Shown piece by piece: positions 22,163 through 33,313 of a DNA stretch of 64,000 bases; the stretch's first letter is position 1, and each line of letters starts with the position of its first letter. Origin of the DNA: Acanthamoeba castellanii str. Neff. Its lineage: Eukaryota > Discosea > Longamoebia > Acanthamoebidae. Where the stretch lies: the NCBI RefSeq assembly GCF_000313135.1, contig NW_004457584.1:142016-206015 (forward strand), read 5' to 3'. Both the position numbers and the translations under genes were made by a program. The notes below the pieces were generated by a model. It was not told the origin of the DNA and did no database searches. It saw only the letters and a list, made by a program, of their open reading frames with translations.

Positions 22163-22468
22163 CGTGTAGGTGGTGCGCGTTGGACTCGTTATCGCGACCC
22201 GCAAACACGTTCTTAGGCGCACGCCAGCGTGGTTGACATCACTATTTTCCAGTCCATCTCGCGTAGTGGCACGCATGCGAGGGATGTGGCGCCTTTACAT
22301 TACAGGCCTGAACGATTGATTCGGTGGCTCGAATTGACTAGTTGAGGCACTGTGTAACACCAAGCACCAACCGGTCCGACAGAATAAAACCGAGGCCAAA
22401 CGGTGCATTTACGCCAACCAACCAACAACAAACAACAGAATCCAAACCTAACGTAAGCAACAACCAAC
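22163..22468. other. Intergenic between HEAT-like gene and RG protein
   Basis: About 300 bp with no supported gene; contains the leader of the RG-rich protein with CAACCAACAAC-type sequence. Confidence 0.5.
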
Positions 22469-22769
22469 ATGGAGAACCGAGGTCGAGGAAGGGGAAGGGG
22501 ACGTGGACGTGGCAGAGGAGGCTGCAGAGGAGGAAGGCGCAATGACGCCAGCCTCGGCCGAGGCGTCCCCTTCATATCGGCCCTGGCCGTGGATCCGCAT
22601 GACCAGCCCAGGCGTGACCCCGAGCCCCTCCTGGCCCAGTTCATGGACCCGTACGCCCCACATACATCCCAGCATCTCAAAAATTTTTTTTTCTCAACAC
22701 ACACACAGCCTTGCTTCCTTCAACAGAGAGGAAGAAATGGCCCGCGCCCTGCTGGGGGATCGCGTCTAG
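22469..22769 (+). CDS. Small RG-rich protein
   Basis: Two exons: 22469-22650 and 22727-22769, joined in phase (MDP then EEEMARALLGDRV), 74 residues. It starts with [18 protein letters not shown], an RGG/RG-box typical of RNA-binding or arginine-methylated proteins, then VPFISALAVDPHDQPRRDP. Without the splice the frame runs to 22846 through a poly-T intron and a 3' UTR, which is less likely. The end of the second exon (EEEMARALL.DR) reappears in decayed form at 32083-32121, next to a decayed copy of the neighbouring deaminase. Function unknown. Confidence 0.6.
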
Positions 22770-22899
22770 GTCCGTCCAGTTTGGTTGGTCAACAAACACA
22801 AGTGTGCTTCCACTCCATCGTTCTCTCTGATGTAGCAGAAAAATAAAAACAACACACTTGCACATCAAATCCCGAGGAATGCACAGATAAAGTTGAACT

Positions 22900-25167
22900 T
22901 CATAATTTGCAATACTGAGAATCTTGGCTTCCCTCGCCCTGGAAGAGCCGGCGCGGCGCCTGCTCGACGTGGGTCTCGACCAACCCCAGCAGGACGTCAT
23001 CAACAAACTGTACCGCCCGGCGGTCGCTGTGGAGGTCGATGGGCGGTCGGTAGGGCGAAAGGTAGCGCACCTTCTTGATGCCCATCGCCCTGACGAGCCC
23101 CGAGCACTGGATGCAGGGCGAGTGCGTCGAGTAGAGCTCGCACTGCGATACGTCGTCGATGCAGCGGAACAGAAGCAAGTTCTGCTCGGCGTGCACGACC
23201 CACTTGCCCTTGTCGCCGTCGCCCTGCACAAAGTCGCGGTGCAGCGAGTCCTTCTTCGGCCCGTTGTAGCCCACACCAAAGATCTCGATCGTGAACTGCA
23301 TTATGCAAAAAAATACCATCAGCAAAATATAAAAATAACAGTGGTTTGGAAAAGATGGTTGGAATTACCTGTTCTTCGGGCGGCTCGTCGTAATCTTGTT
23401 CTTCGTCTTCTTCTTCTTCGAGGTAACTTTTTTTCAAAGCTTGTCCGGTCTGTTTCCATTTCTGGCTCTGTCGCGTCGGCCCAGACTCGCTTCTTCTTTG
23501 CGGGCGAACGCTCGTAGTCGTACGCTTGGGCGCGTTTCGCCTCCTCCTCCTCCTCCTCTCGCCACTTCTTGGGAAAGTTGCAGGCCACGGCCTGTGGTGT
23601 TTTCTCTTGGGGGATCAATGTCCTGGCCAACACGGCGCCGACCTTGACACTCTCGTCCTGGGATCGCAGACTGGCGAGGATGCCCAGCCCCATCAGCCAG
23701 GCCGTCGCGCTTCTGCAGCACGCGACACGTGGAAACGTTAATCAGAAGAGCGAAAACGAAGAAGAGCAGAAAGCAAAGAGCGAAGAACGAAGGTTCAAGA
23801 CGAGACGAGACGGCATATACCTTTCTTTCTCCCTCTTGGTCTGTGCCTTGTTGAGTGCACCGTTCTTGTCGATTGAGATGAACGCGCCGTTGTAGTAGTT
23901 GAAGAGCTTATCAAAGACATCCTGATGAAAGCGAGGCAGATCCAGCGTTGAAAAGGCAGTGTTGCCGCGCTGCAGTAGTCGGTTGAGAAACGTCTGCGAG
24001 AGTGTCAACAAAGGTAAAACAATTCGAGTAAATAATAATAATAAATACATATATAATAATAAATAATAATATATAAATAAATAGTACATACAGTTCGCTC
24101 TTCGATGTTGGGCTTGTGGGCCTCGGTGCTGGGCTTGTATGGTTCTTCCTCGCAGTACTCACGCTCGTCCGGCCTGATCCACGAACGATCATCAGGGCTC
24201 GTGGTGGTGCCACTCACCATCCACTGCTCCATGTCCACGACTTTACCACTCTTAAGAAGGACCGCCTTGTAGACTTGTACAAGAACCCAAGCAGGTGTAA
24301 GTGGTGTCACATCATTGAATGGAAAGGAAAGCTTGTAAATGGCGTACCTCCAGGCCCTGCCGGCACCTTGAACGCCACGTCGAAGTAGTGCTCTCTCGAA
24401 TGCTCCCTCGGACCCAGTTCCAGCTCTTCTCCGTCCTCCTCGCCAAGCCACAGCTTGTAGACCCGCACCTGGAACTTGTCGCCTTGCTGCTTCTTGCTCA
24501 TAGGCCTGCCGTACTCGTCGTAACACGCCACCGTGATTGTTTCCACCGTGCCCGCTGCAGTGTGCCTGCACACAAGGTGCGATCTGGTGTTGTGTCATTT
24601 ATTTAGCATTTGTTTTAAAAAAAGGAATAATAAAATAATAAAATAAATAATCAACAAAAGATACTAAAATGGCCAAAGTTGTCAGAAGAACCTGAGCTCG
24701 GGCACGATGATGCGTCGCACGCCGCGTTGGATCATGAGCTTGGTGCAGAACGAGCAGGGCCGCTTGGAGAGGCAGATGGTGCCCCCGCTGGCCTGCTGCG
24801 GGAATCGGGTGCAGAGGTAGGCCGCCGCGTGGGTGGCGCCGCTGCCCGCCACGGACAAGATCATGTCGTTGCTGTCCAGGAGCGCCGCGCCCGTATCCTC
24901 GTCGGGTACAATCTTGTCTTCTGCTTTCGGCGCCATCCCCCCCTTTTCTTTCGCGTCTTGATCTATTAATCTATCTACTTCAGCTTTGTGTCTCGCGGTC
25001 CGTCGGGCCAGCGCCTCGCGTTGGCAGAGGCTGTCGGGCTTGTTCTGCGCCCACATGGCCATGAGGAGGGCAATCTGCTCCTTGGTCGGGCGCGTAGCGG
25101 CCTGGGGTCGGGAGTCCTCCCGGAGACTTTTCGGGACACCTCGAGATGGTGAAGGAGTGCTTTGCAT
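22900..25167 (-). CDS. CDADC1: Double-domain cytidine/dCMP deaminase, CDADC1-like
   Basis: Exons 24692-25167, 24348-24565, 24092-24273, 23821-23993, 23369-23712, 22900-23295; about 600 residues. Domain 1 (about 95-158) has GATHAAAYL and KRPCSFCTKLMIQRGVRRI: the PCxxC zinc cysteines are present but the HAE glutamate is Ala, as in the degenerate first domain of vertebrate CDADC1 (HAG). Domain 2 has SQDESVKVGAVL, FGVGYNG, VVHAEQN and STHSPCIQC, a complete zinc-dependent active site. It should deaminate deoxycytidine nucleotides; vertebrate CDADC1 has been reported to act on dCTP. Inside exon 5 the frame must change between METDRTS and LKKSYLEEEED near an A7 run (about 23430-23470), so an indel or a very short intron (GTCTGG to AACAG, 37 nt) is needed there. 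It is divergent from the PIF1 gene 204 bp away. Confidence 0.85.
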
Positions 25168-25370
25168 TTGTGTAGAAGAGGAAGAATAGCGCGCCTGATG
25201 TGTCCGTTCACCAAAGATGCACCGGCCTGGTGCGTCTTGATGTTTGTTTTTCTTTATTTTATCTTTTTTGTTTTATTATATTTCATTTTATTGACGCGAA
25301 CTTTTGGCGCGAAAAGTAGAAAACACAAAGTGTTTGAAACACAACTGGCCAAATTCGAAAAGCGGCCAAC
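25168..25370. promoter_or_regulatory. Short divergent promoter shared by deaminase and PIF1 genes
   Basis: 203 bp between start codons on opposite strands, unusually AT-rich for this region (TTTTATCTTTTTTGTTTTATT near 25255-25290). Joint regulation is inferred from spacing only. Confidence 0.5.
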
Positions 25371-28300
25371 ATGGAACCATTCGTGTCTCTCAAGCGAAAA
25401 GCGCCCGAACCTCAGCAGTGTGTACCTACGCAGCCTGTTGCACCCCTGGTACAAATCACATTCCCGAACTTTCATCAATTCATGATTTCCAATTACTTGG
25501 ACATCACCACCAGTTGCAATCCGTGCGGCCGCCCTCGCTGGCGCAGATGATGGAACGCGAGCGGAGGGGGCGGGGCACTCCCGTGCGGAGTTCGCTGCCC
25601 GGGAATCACAACCTCTCCTCACTGCTGCGCGACCTCAGCCCCGGAAAGACTGGTACCAGCGCCATCGGCAGCCTCAGCAGCCGCGTCGGCGGCGCACTAT
25701 CACCACCGGTGAAGCGCCAGCGAATCGAAGCCACAGCGGGCCAGTCCCTGGGCGGCGGCTACGTCTTTGGCAAGGCCTCAACCACTACGACCACTTCAAC
25801 TACCACGACCACGACCACGACCACGACCACCACCCGGACACCCGCCGTCACGCTCAAGCGGATGGTGGGCAACGCCATGGCCGGTCGTGGCATCACCCCG
25901 GCCGAGCGCTCCGCCGTACCGTTTGGCGGGGCCAGTGGTGGTGGAGGCGGCGGCGGCAAGTGCTTCAAGTGCAACAACACGGGGCATTGGGCGGCCCAGT
26001 GCCCGGGCTCGGCGACCCCGGGCGCTGGCGGCACCGCCACCCGAGGCGTGGCGACCCTGGCCGGAAGCCGCGGCGGCCGCGGAGGGTTCGGCCGAGGCCG
26101 AGGCCGAACTGGCGGTGGCGGGCCGGGAGCGTTTGCGAGAGGGCCGCCATCGATGGGAGGTGGTTCGGCGGGCGGGGCGACGCCCCGCGGAGCGCCGCCG
26201 TCAGTCGAGTCGCTGATGGCCAAGGTGGGCGCCAAACTGAGCCCCGACCAAGCGCGCGGCCTGGCGCTCGCGCTCCGGGGCAATTCCCTCTTCTTCACCG
26301 GTAGCGCAGGTGCGCGAGTGTTTGTGTTTGTGGTGTGTTGTGTGTGGTGTGTGTTGTGTGTGTGTGTGTGTGTGTTGTGTGTGTGTACGCGCGGTCCGGT
26401 GCGTGCGTGTGCGGCCTTGGGGTCACGACCTCAACTGCCCAGCTCCCCCTTTTTTGGCTTCGAAGGAACGGGCAAGTCACTGTTGTTGCGAGAGATGGTG
26501 CGACTCCTGCGCGAGATTCATGGCGACGACGCCGTCCACGTGACGGCCTCCACAGGCCTGGCTGCCTGCAACATCGGTGGCTGCACGGTATTCTCTTTCG
26601 CTTCTCTCTTTTTCGCTTTCTCTCTTTTCCATTTTCTCCGCTGCACCACTCAGTGTCACTGACTGCGTTGGTTGCCACCAACAGTTGCATTCGTACGCCG
26701 GGGTGGGGCTGGGCGAGCAGAGCCAGGAGGTGCTCGTCACCAAAGTCCTGTCCACCAAGCGCTCCCGCGACCGCTGGGTGAGCACCAAAGTGCTCATCAT
26801 CGATGAAGTGGTAAGCTACTTCTTCTTCTCCTCCTCCTCCTCCATCTTCTTCTTTCTATTCTGTGTCGTGTGTGTTTCATGTGTCGTGTGTCGTGTCGTG
26901 TGTCGTGCCATCACCATTGTGCTACTGCAGAGAGTTTAACGAGCAACGTGTGATGGGCAGAGCATGCTGGAGGGTACGCTCTTTGACAAGCTCGAGTATG
27001 TGGCCCGAAAGGTGCGGAACTACGACGCTCCCTTCGGCGGCATCCAGCTCATCCTCTCTGGCGACTTCCTCCAGGTTCCCAACCAAACACACAACGCCCA
27101 CCACCGCCCCAACGCCCGCGGCCGCCAAACCTCACTCTGACGCAAAACGCAACACACACAGTTGCCGCCGGTGCAGACCAAGTTCTTCTGCTTTGAGTCG
27201 GCGGCGTGGAAGAAGGTGGTGCGGGAGGTGATCGTGCTCACCCACGTCTTCCGCCAATCGGACAACGCCTTCGTCGCCCTCCTCAACGATCTCAGGTTGT
27301 TCACCCCCCCCCCCCAATCTCCCCTCTCTCACCTCACCCCTCGCCGTAGTTCTGGGCGGCCTCATAGCGCTCGGAGCGCTCACCCACCCTTTTGGTATCG
27401 ACACAATGTGGTGTGTGGCCGCACGACAGAGTGGGCAAGGTCACTGAAGAGGGCCGGAGCATGCTGGCCCGCTGCATGATCCCCTATCACGACCGCGCGC
27501 GTTCGATACACCGCGGCGTACAGAGCCCCCCCACTCCTCCCCATCATTACCTCAGTATTATTCTTTTCGTTGGGCGATCAATCCTAAATGTCTGGTCTAT
27601 TGGGCGGCACGGGCAGGATGATCGGATTCAGGCCACCTTGCTCTACCCGCACCGAAGAGACGTGGACGGCGAGAACACCAAGCGACTGGCCGAGCTCGCC
27701 GGCACATCGGTACGCCACCGCCTTAATAACTCAATCAAGACACGCATCACACACACTCACACGCACACACTCAGACACACACACAACACAACACTACACA
27801 CGGTTGGCCGGGGCTCACGTGTGTGGGTGGATGATGTGCTTAGAGGGTGTATCGGGCGGTGGACAGCGGGGTGGAGCCCTACCGCTCGATGCTGGCGCGC
27901 AACTGCTCCGCGCCCGACGTGCTCGAGCTCAAGCTCAACGCCCAGGTCATCCTGCTCAAGAACCTCGACTCTGCGCTCGAGCTCGGTGCGTGGCGAGTTG
28001 CCCCGCCACCTTAATAGCCACCACCGCCGCCACCTTAAAAATAACATTTTTATTCGTGTGTGGTGTGTTGTGTTGTGTGCGCGTAGTGAATGGGGCGCGA
28101 GGGGTAGTGGTCGATTTCAAGAAGCCGGTCAAGCAGGACAACAAGGAGGAGAGCTACGACGAGTCCAAGGAGTACCCGGAGGTGCTCTTCACCTCGGGCG
28201 TCCGCCGCCTCATCACCCCCGAGGAATGGAACATCGGAGGTACGTCTCACATGCATTTATATAATATTTTTATTTATATTTGGAAGTTTCTTAATTATTT

Positions 28301-28803
28301 TTATTAAAATGCATCAGTGGCGGGCGAGCCGCAGGCGTGGCGAGTGCAGTGCCCGCTGGCGCTGGCGTGGGCTCTCTCCATCCACAAGGCGCAAGGTACT
28401 CACGTGTTGCGCCAGGTCGCAGGCGGGTTGTGGGGTGGTCTAAGAAGTGGCCTTGTGGTTGTGGCTGCACAGGTATGAGCATCAGCAAGGTGCAGATGGA
28501 TCTGGGCAAAGTCTGGGAATACGGCCAGGGCTATGTGGGTACTTGTCATCGTCCACAACTCTTATCTCCAGTACTTGTGAGAATGCGGGATGTGATGTGT
28601 GTGTGCACAACAAACTCATCATCCACTGGCGGTGTCAATGATTGGTCGGCCGTGCAGCGCTGTCGCGGGCGACGAGTCTGGATGGCCTCTACATCATGGA
28701 CCTCAACGAAAAGGGCATCACGGCGCACCCCAAAGTGCTCCAATTCTACGCCGACATGGAAGCGCAGCAGCAGCAGGAGCGCGACGAGGGCCGACGCGTG
28801 TGA
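25371..28803 (+). CDS. PIF1: PIF1-family DNA helicase with zinc knuckle and RGG N-terminus
   Basis: About 13 exons, e.g. 25371-25421, 25514-26309, 26466-26587, 26685-26810, 26961-27074, 27162-27295, onward to a stop at 28801-28803. Motif I is [13 protein letters not shown] (joined across a splice), then TASTGLAA and LHSYAGVG (Ia), LIIDEVSML (II), [13 protein letters not shown] (III), THVFRQ (IV), [27 protein letters not shown] (V), and [13 protein letters not shown] (VI): a complete superfamily 1B 5'-3' helicase acting on G-quadruplexes, forks and telomeric or mitochondrial DNA. The N-terminus is unusual: a CCHC zinc knuckle ([14 protein letters not shown]), poly-Thr, and an RGG stretch ([12 protein letters not shown]). 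The first exon [17 protein letters not shown] is inferred from phase and gives a better start than the long upstream frame. Divergent from the deaminase gene. Confidence 0.9.
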
Positions 28804-29148
28804 GCTCCAGCCTATTATATTTTTCTGGCTCTTTTCTGTCCCTAGGGATTACCGGTTCCGCAACAAGTGATGGGTGCTGAAGGCGAGACCGACACTCCGC
28901 CGGAGAGACTCTCCGCTCCACCCCCTCGACGAGGAATAGGGCTGTCGCGCAACCACGGACAGCTCTCCCGGGCCATCAGTGCCGGGTAAGGCAAAAGTTT
29001 GCGCGGTGAGTTCAAACGTGCGAAATTCCAGAGCTAATCCAGGGTGAGGACTTCCCCGCGTGCTCCGGTGCTGGCCAATAGGACTGTAGATGGCCACGCG
29101 CAACACGCTTGTTGTGCCGTCCTGCATTCACGGATCAAATCCACAACC
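28804..29148. other. Intergenic between PIF1 and histidine kinase
   Basis: About 345 bp; no gene, no clear promoter element seen. Confidence 0.45.
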
Positions 29149-31629
29149 ATGGCCCACCACCAGCAGCAGCTGCGTCCTTCGCACCAAGACGAGCCGATAA
29201 GATCGATTCACAACTCAGAGATGCAATTTAAGTCGTTGCTGGCGGAGAGACGCGAGGAGGAATACGAGAACGCCAAAGCCAAGGGGGACGAGGAGGACGA
29301 GGACGAGGAGGAGAAAGTGGCGACGCCCAACCAAGGGGCAGACCACAGTGTGCAGTTCTACGAAGACGCCGAGTTCCTGTGCCGCGCAGTCGGGCGCTTC
29401 GCCGCAAGGGGTCTCCGACAAGGCGAGGCTGTCATCGTGGTGGCCCGCCGCCCGCATCTCGAGGGCATCGAGCGGGTCCTGGAGGCGCGCGGGATCGACC
29501 TGGCGGCCTGCCGTGCCCGTGGCCAACTGTCCACGCCCGACGCCGATGCCCTGCTGGCCCAGTTCATGGTGGACACCACCGCTACCGATGCGGTGTCGAC
29601 CACCATGCCAGACCCGGAACTCTTCCTGTCGAGCGTCGGGTCGCTCGTAAAAGCACACCTCGCCCGCTTCCCGCGCCTTCGTACGGTCGTCTCCTTCTCC
29701 TCCTCCCGTCCATCATCTTTTGCTCACCAGGTTTTTTGTTTGTTTTTAATTTTTTTGTTGCGTTTCGTTTCGTTTCGTTTCGTTTCGTTTCGTTTCGTTT
29801 CGTTTCGTTTCGTTTCGTTTCGTTTCGTTTCGTTTTTGTGGAGCAGGCGTCTTTGGCGAGATGGTCGACATACTGTGCTCGTCGGGTAGCCCGGCGGCCG
29901 CAGTCCGACTCGAAGAACTGTGGAACGACCTGGCTGCTGGCCAACAGCGACAAGGGCGGCCGTTCAGCCTTCTGTGCGGCTACGCCCTCGGCCAGTTTGG
30001 GCGCGAGGAGCACACGCGCGTGTTCCGCGACGTGTGCGCCGCACACGCACGCGTGGTGCCGTCCGAGAGCTACCAGGCGTTGCGCGAGGACCGCGACAAC
30101 CAGGAGCGCCTTATCGCGGGCCTCCAGCAGCAGGCGCTCGCCCTCCAGGCCGAGGTGGCCCACCGCCGCGCCGTCGAGGCCCAGCTTCACCAGGCCAAGG
30201 AGGCCGCCGAGGCCGCCAACCGCGCCAAGAGCATGTTTCTCGCCATCATCAGTCACGAGCTGCGCACGCCGCTCACCGCCATCGTGGGCTATGCCGAGCT
30301 CATGCTCGCCCCGGCCGAGAAAGGCGAGACGAGCGCAGGTGAGAGGCAGGAGACGTTGGAGGTGATTCTGCGCAACGGGCGCGAGCTGGTGCGGCTGCTC
30401 AACGACGTGCTCGACCTGTCCAAGATGGAGGCCGGCTTGCTTCAGGTCGAGCGCGTGCCGTTCAAGCCGGCCGACCTGGTGGCCGACGTGATGCACGTGT
30501 TGCGCCTGCAGGCCGCCGAGAAGCGGCTGCGCGTGCGGGTCGAGGTCGGGCGCGACGTGCCGGCGCGAGTGTCGGGCGACCCGACGCGGCTGCGCCAGAT
30601 CCTGCTCAACATCGTGGGCAACGCGCTCAAGTTCACCCCGGCCGGTGGCACCGTCGACGTCGAGTTCCGCATGCTTGGCCACACCACGCTTTCGCCGTCA
30701 CCATCAACTTCGCCACCAGCATCGTCGCTCGCGGCAGGAGCCTCACTGCTCGAGTGCACGGTGCGGGACACCGGGTGCGGCATGACGCCCGAGCACGCGC
30801 AGCACCTGTTTCAGCCCTTCTCGCAGGGCCCCGACTCGTCGATGTCGCGCCAATACGGCGGCACGGGTCTCGGCCTGTTTCTGTCACGCCAGCTGGCTCG
30901 CCTCCTCGGCGGCGACCTCGTGCTCGCGCACACCGCGCCCGGCCACGGGGCCACATTCGTCGCCACCGTGCAGGCCGACGCCGACCCGGTGCTGCCCGAC
31001 GACCACGAGCACCACCCACACCAGGCACAAGCCGCCGCCGTGACGGCATTGCCACTGTCTCAGCCGGCCGGCTCGGCGTCGCTGTCTTTTGAGAGCATAG
31101 ACCGCGCGTCGATCTCGGTTCTCGTGGTGGACGACAACGCAGTCAATCGGCGCTTGGTGCAGCGGGTGCTCGAGCGCCTGGGCTACGTGGACGTGGCCAC
31201 CGCGGCCGACGGCCTCCAGGCGCTCAACCACATGGCGGAGCGTCACAGCGATCTCGTGCTGATGGACCTGCAGATGCCCATGATGGACGGCCACTCCGCG
31301 TGCCAGGCCATCCGCAAGATCTACGAGGACCAGCAGCGCGCCCAGCAGCCCGTCATCATCGGTACCGATCCCTGCATGAACGCCCGCTTCTGTAGCCTTG
31401 GCGCCCTTTTCTTTGCTCACGCGCTCCCTCCCTCTTCTTTTCTTCGGCCTTCCTGACGGCAGCTCTGACGGCACAAGCGCTGAGTGACGAGCGAGACCGA
31501 TGCGTGGCGTCAGGCATGGACGACTTTGTGAGCAAGCCCTTCGACTTCAAGGTCCTCACTCACAAGCTTGCTCACTGGGCCTCTATCATCGTGGAGCGTC
31601 GCCTGCAGTCCGTCTCATATTCAAATTGA
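29149..31629 (+). CDS. MEDS-domain hybrid histidine kinase
   Basis: Three exons (29149-29680, 29847-31361, 31463-31629), 737 residues. Order: MEDS/DcmR sensory domain, about 65-290 (HSVQFYEDAEFLCRAVGRF.. and VFGEMVDILCSSG..AAVRLEELWNDL.., FSLLCGYAL), a coiled coil, HisKA with FLAIISHELRTPLTAIVGY (phospho-acceptor His about 312), HATPase with NIVGNALKFTP, DTGCGM and GTGLGLFLSRQLA, and a receiver domain (VLVVDDNAVNR, phospho-acceptor Asp in LVLMDLQMPMMDG, Lys in SKPFD). All catalytic residues are present, so it should autophosphorylate and pass phosphate to its own receiver. MEDS is a mostly prokaryotic module linked to C1 compounds, hinting at bacterial ancestry followed by intron gain. The first intron holds a pentanucleotide array. 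Confidence 0.93.
29761..29835. repeat. (CGTTT)15 perfect pentanucleotide array in an intron
   Basis: Fifteen uninterrupted CGTTT units between the two MEDS exons, just upstream of the acceptor GAGCAG. It is pyrimidine-rich and may serve as an extended polypyrimidine tract. Confidence 0.97.
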
Positions 31630-31861
31630 TTCAAAGAAATGGCACAGCGATGTTGTGTAAAATCCTTAATATGAAGAGGGTGTACACTGTTAGTTTACTT
31701 GGGGAGAAAGAGAGGAGAACACTATATTTTAGTGTGTAATGTATGATAAGAATAAAACAAGGAGGTTTGTCCTTTTCAACATACAAGTGTGAATGTGAGG
31801 TGGTTTCATGAAAGGGGTGCCCTGCACTGACTTGGTCCAATCACAGTTGGGCAGGGCGACG

Positions 31862-32014
31862 ACGACAAAGGCCAGGTGCGCAGAACGTGTTCATTTTCCG
31901 TTGCATCGACGACGCCTCGGTGTGCGAGCTCTACTCGACGCACTCGCCCTGCATCCAGTGCTCGGGGCTCACCAGGCCGATGGGCATCAAGAAGGTGCGC
32001 TACCTGTCGCCCTT
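31862..32014 (+). pseudogene. Decayed copy of the deaminase catalytic domain
   Basis: On the + strand it reads FRCIDDASVCELYSTHSPCIQCSGL then MGIKKVRYLSP, nearly the same as domain 2 of the deaminase at 22.9-25.2 kb (FRCIDDVSQCELYS...). The HAE codons are missing: the parent GTGCACGCCGAGCAGAAC is represented by GTGCGCAGAAC, a 7-base loss that also breaks the frame. No start or continuing exons exist, so it is a non-functional fragment. Confidence 0.8.
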
Positions 32015-32082
32015 GGGCGCTACTTTTGCGTCATCGTCGTTTTGGACTTCACCTCCTTGTAAACGATCTTTGGAGCTACTGA

Positions 32083-32121
32083 GGCGCGGTCCACCAGCAG
32101 GGCGTGGGTCATCTCTTCCTC
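32083..32121 (-). pseudogene. Fragment of the RG-protein last exon
   Basis: On the - strand it reads EEEMTHALLVDR, against EEEMARALLGDR at the end of the RG-rich protein, with an AG just before it as in the parent. Together with the deaminase fragment it keeps the convergent order of the parent locus. Confidence 0.5.
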
Positions 32122-32253
32122 TCTTCTGTGTGGGTGGCTCATCAGGGGCTGATGATTCGGTTGAGGGTGCACAGTCCAGAAACTTGGAGCTCCAAGAAGA
32201 GTTGTATGTGCACTGAGATTGCTCAAATAGATGGACATAGAGGAGGTTCAACG

Positions 32254-33313
32254 TCAGCAGTGGTGCACGAAGACCGTGCGCTTCACAGCTGATCGGCAGA
32301 TTGGGCATGCCTTCAGCTGCTTGCCGCACCTGTGATGAAAGGAGACGGTGTCAGCAATTTCGATCTAGCCAAGAAAACAGGGCATCGTACTCATCGCAGC
32401 AGGCCATGTGCTGGCACGGCAGGAAGACAGTCTCTCTGGGCTTGTCCAAGCATACTGTACATTCCGGTCTCGCGTCCTGCTCTTTCTCCTTGGCCTGGAG
32501 CACAGCCTTCACGTTCTTCCGCCCTGTGCAGAAGCGAACCCGATGAGACAACGACTTGTGTATGAAAGCTTGAGTACCTTGCTTGAGGGCTTCGTCGATG
32601 AGCTTGAGCTCGTCGATGGAACAGGAACTTAGGCTCGCCTTCTCGCCCTTGTATTTCTTCAGCTCCGCCACCTCCCTTTCAAGCTCGTCCCCGCGTTGGA
32701 CCGCCTTCTTCTCTGCCGTGAGCACGCTCTCCAGCAGCTGATTTCGAGCGAGAGGGCCACAAGTAAGCAGTCTGTTCGCTCCTCTAAGGCCTCAAGTGGC
32801 TCAAGCTTCTTTATCGGTCGCTACTTACCTGCTCGGCCCTGTCGGCCCGATCCCTGGCCTCGTTGGCCTCTGCCTCGTAGGTCGCCCACTGCGCGTGCCT
32901 GTCGCTGCAAGGCCCTTCAGCCGCGGTGTTCGTACTCTCTGCTCTAGGTTGGATCTGTTGAAGATGGCGCTGGTAGGCGGCGCGGGTGATTCTCGAGAAC
33001 TGGCCCTGCACTTCGGTGGGCACCTGCGGCGTCGCGGTGGTCGTCGACCAGGTCCCGCCGAAGGGCTGCTGGGCGAAGGGGCCGGCCCAGACAGGGGGCT
33101 GCTGCTGCTGCTGGGTAGTGGTAGGGCCTGCACTACTCTGTGCAGGCCAGAAGGCGCTACCTTGCGAAGGCCCCGTCCGCAACGAGCCCTCCGCCACTGG
33201 CCCAACGGGATCTATAGGGAAGACGAAGCCTCTCTCGAACGGCTGCGATGACCTGTAGCCTGGAGGCGGCTGGAACGGAAAGGGTGCTTCTCCGAAATGG
33301 TTGTTGGGGCGTT
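32254..33313 (-). CDS. RING-finger protein (C3HC4, IAP/MUL1 type)
   Basis: Exons 32829 to about 33313, 32578-32737, 32391-32523 and 32254-32329; three junctions fit phase. The C-terminal RING reads CTVCLDKPRETVFLPCQHM, ACCDEC and CPICRSAV, i.e. C-x2-C, C-x-H-type core, C-x2-C, and the protein ends ten residues later (VFVHHC), the layout of IAP and MUL1 RINGs that act as E3 ligases and dimerise. Upstream are a coiled coil (QLLESVLTAEKKAVQRGDEL, then ELEREVAELKK) and a Pro/Gln-rich N-terminal part (FPFQPPPGYRSSQ, PTTTQQQQQPPV). The start is uncertain: an acceptor precedes 33313, so the first exon lies upstream and I could not fix it. Substrates unknown. Confidence 0.75.

Noticed and set aside
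32000..32238. A possible separate small gene on the minus strand ending KTTMTQK
   Set aside because: Part of the decayed duplicate; only the EEEM..ALL piece has a parent and no start or RG region is present.
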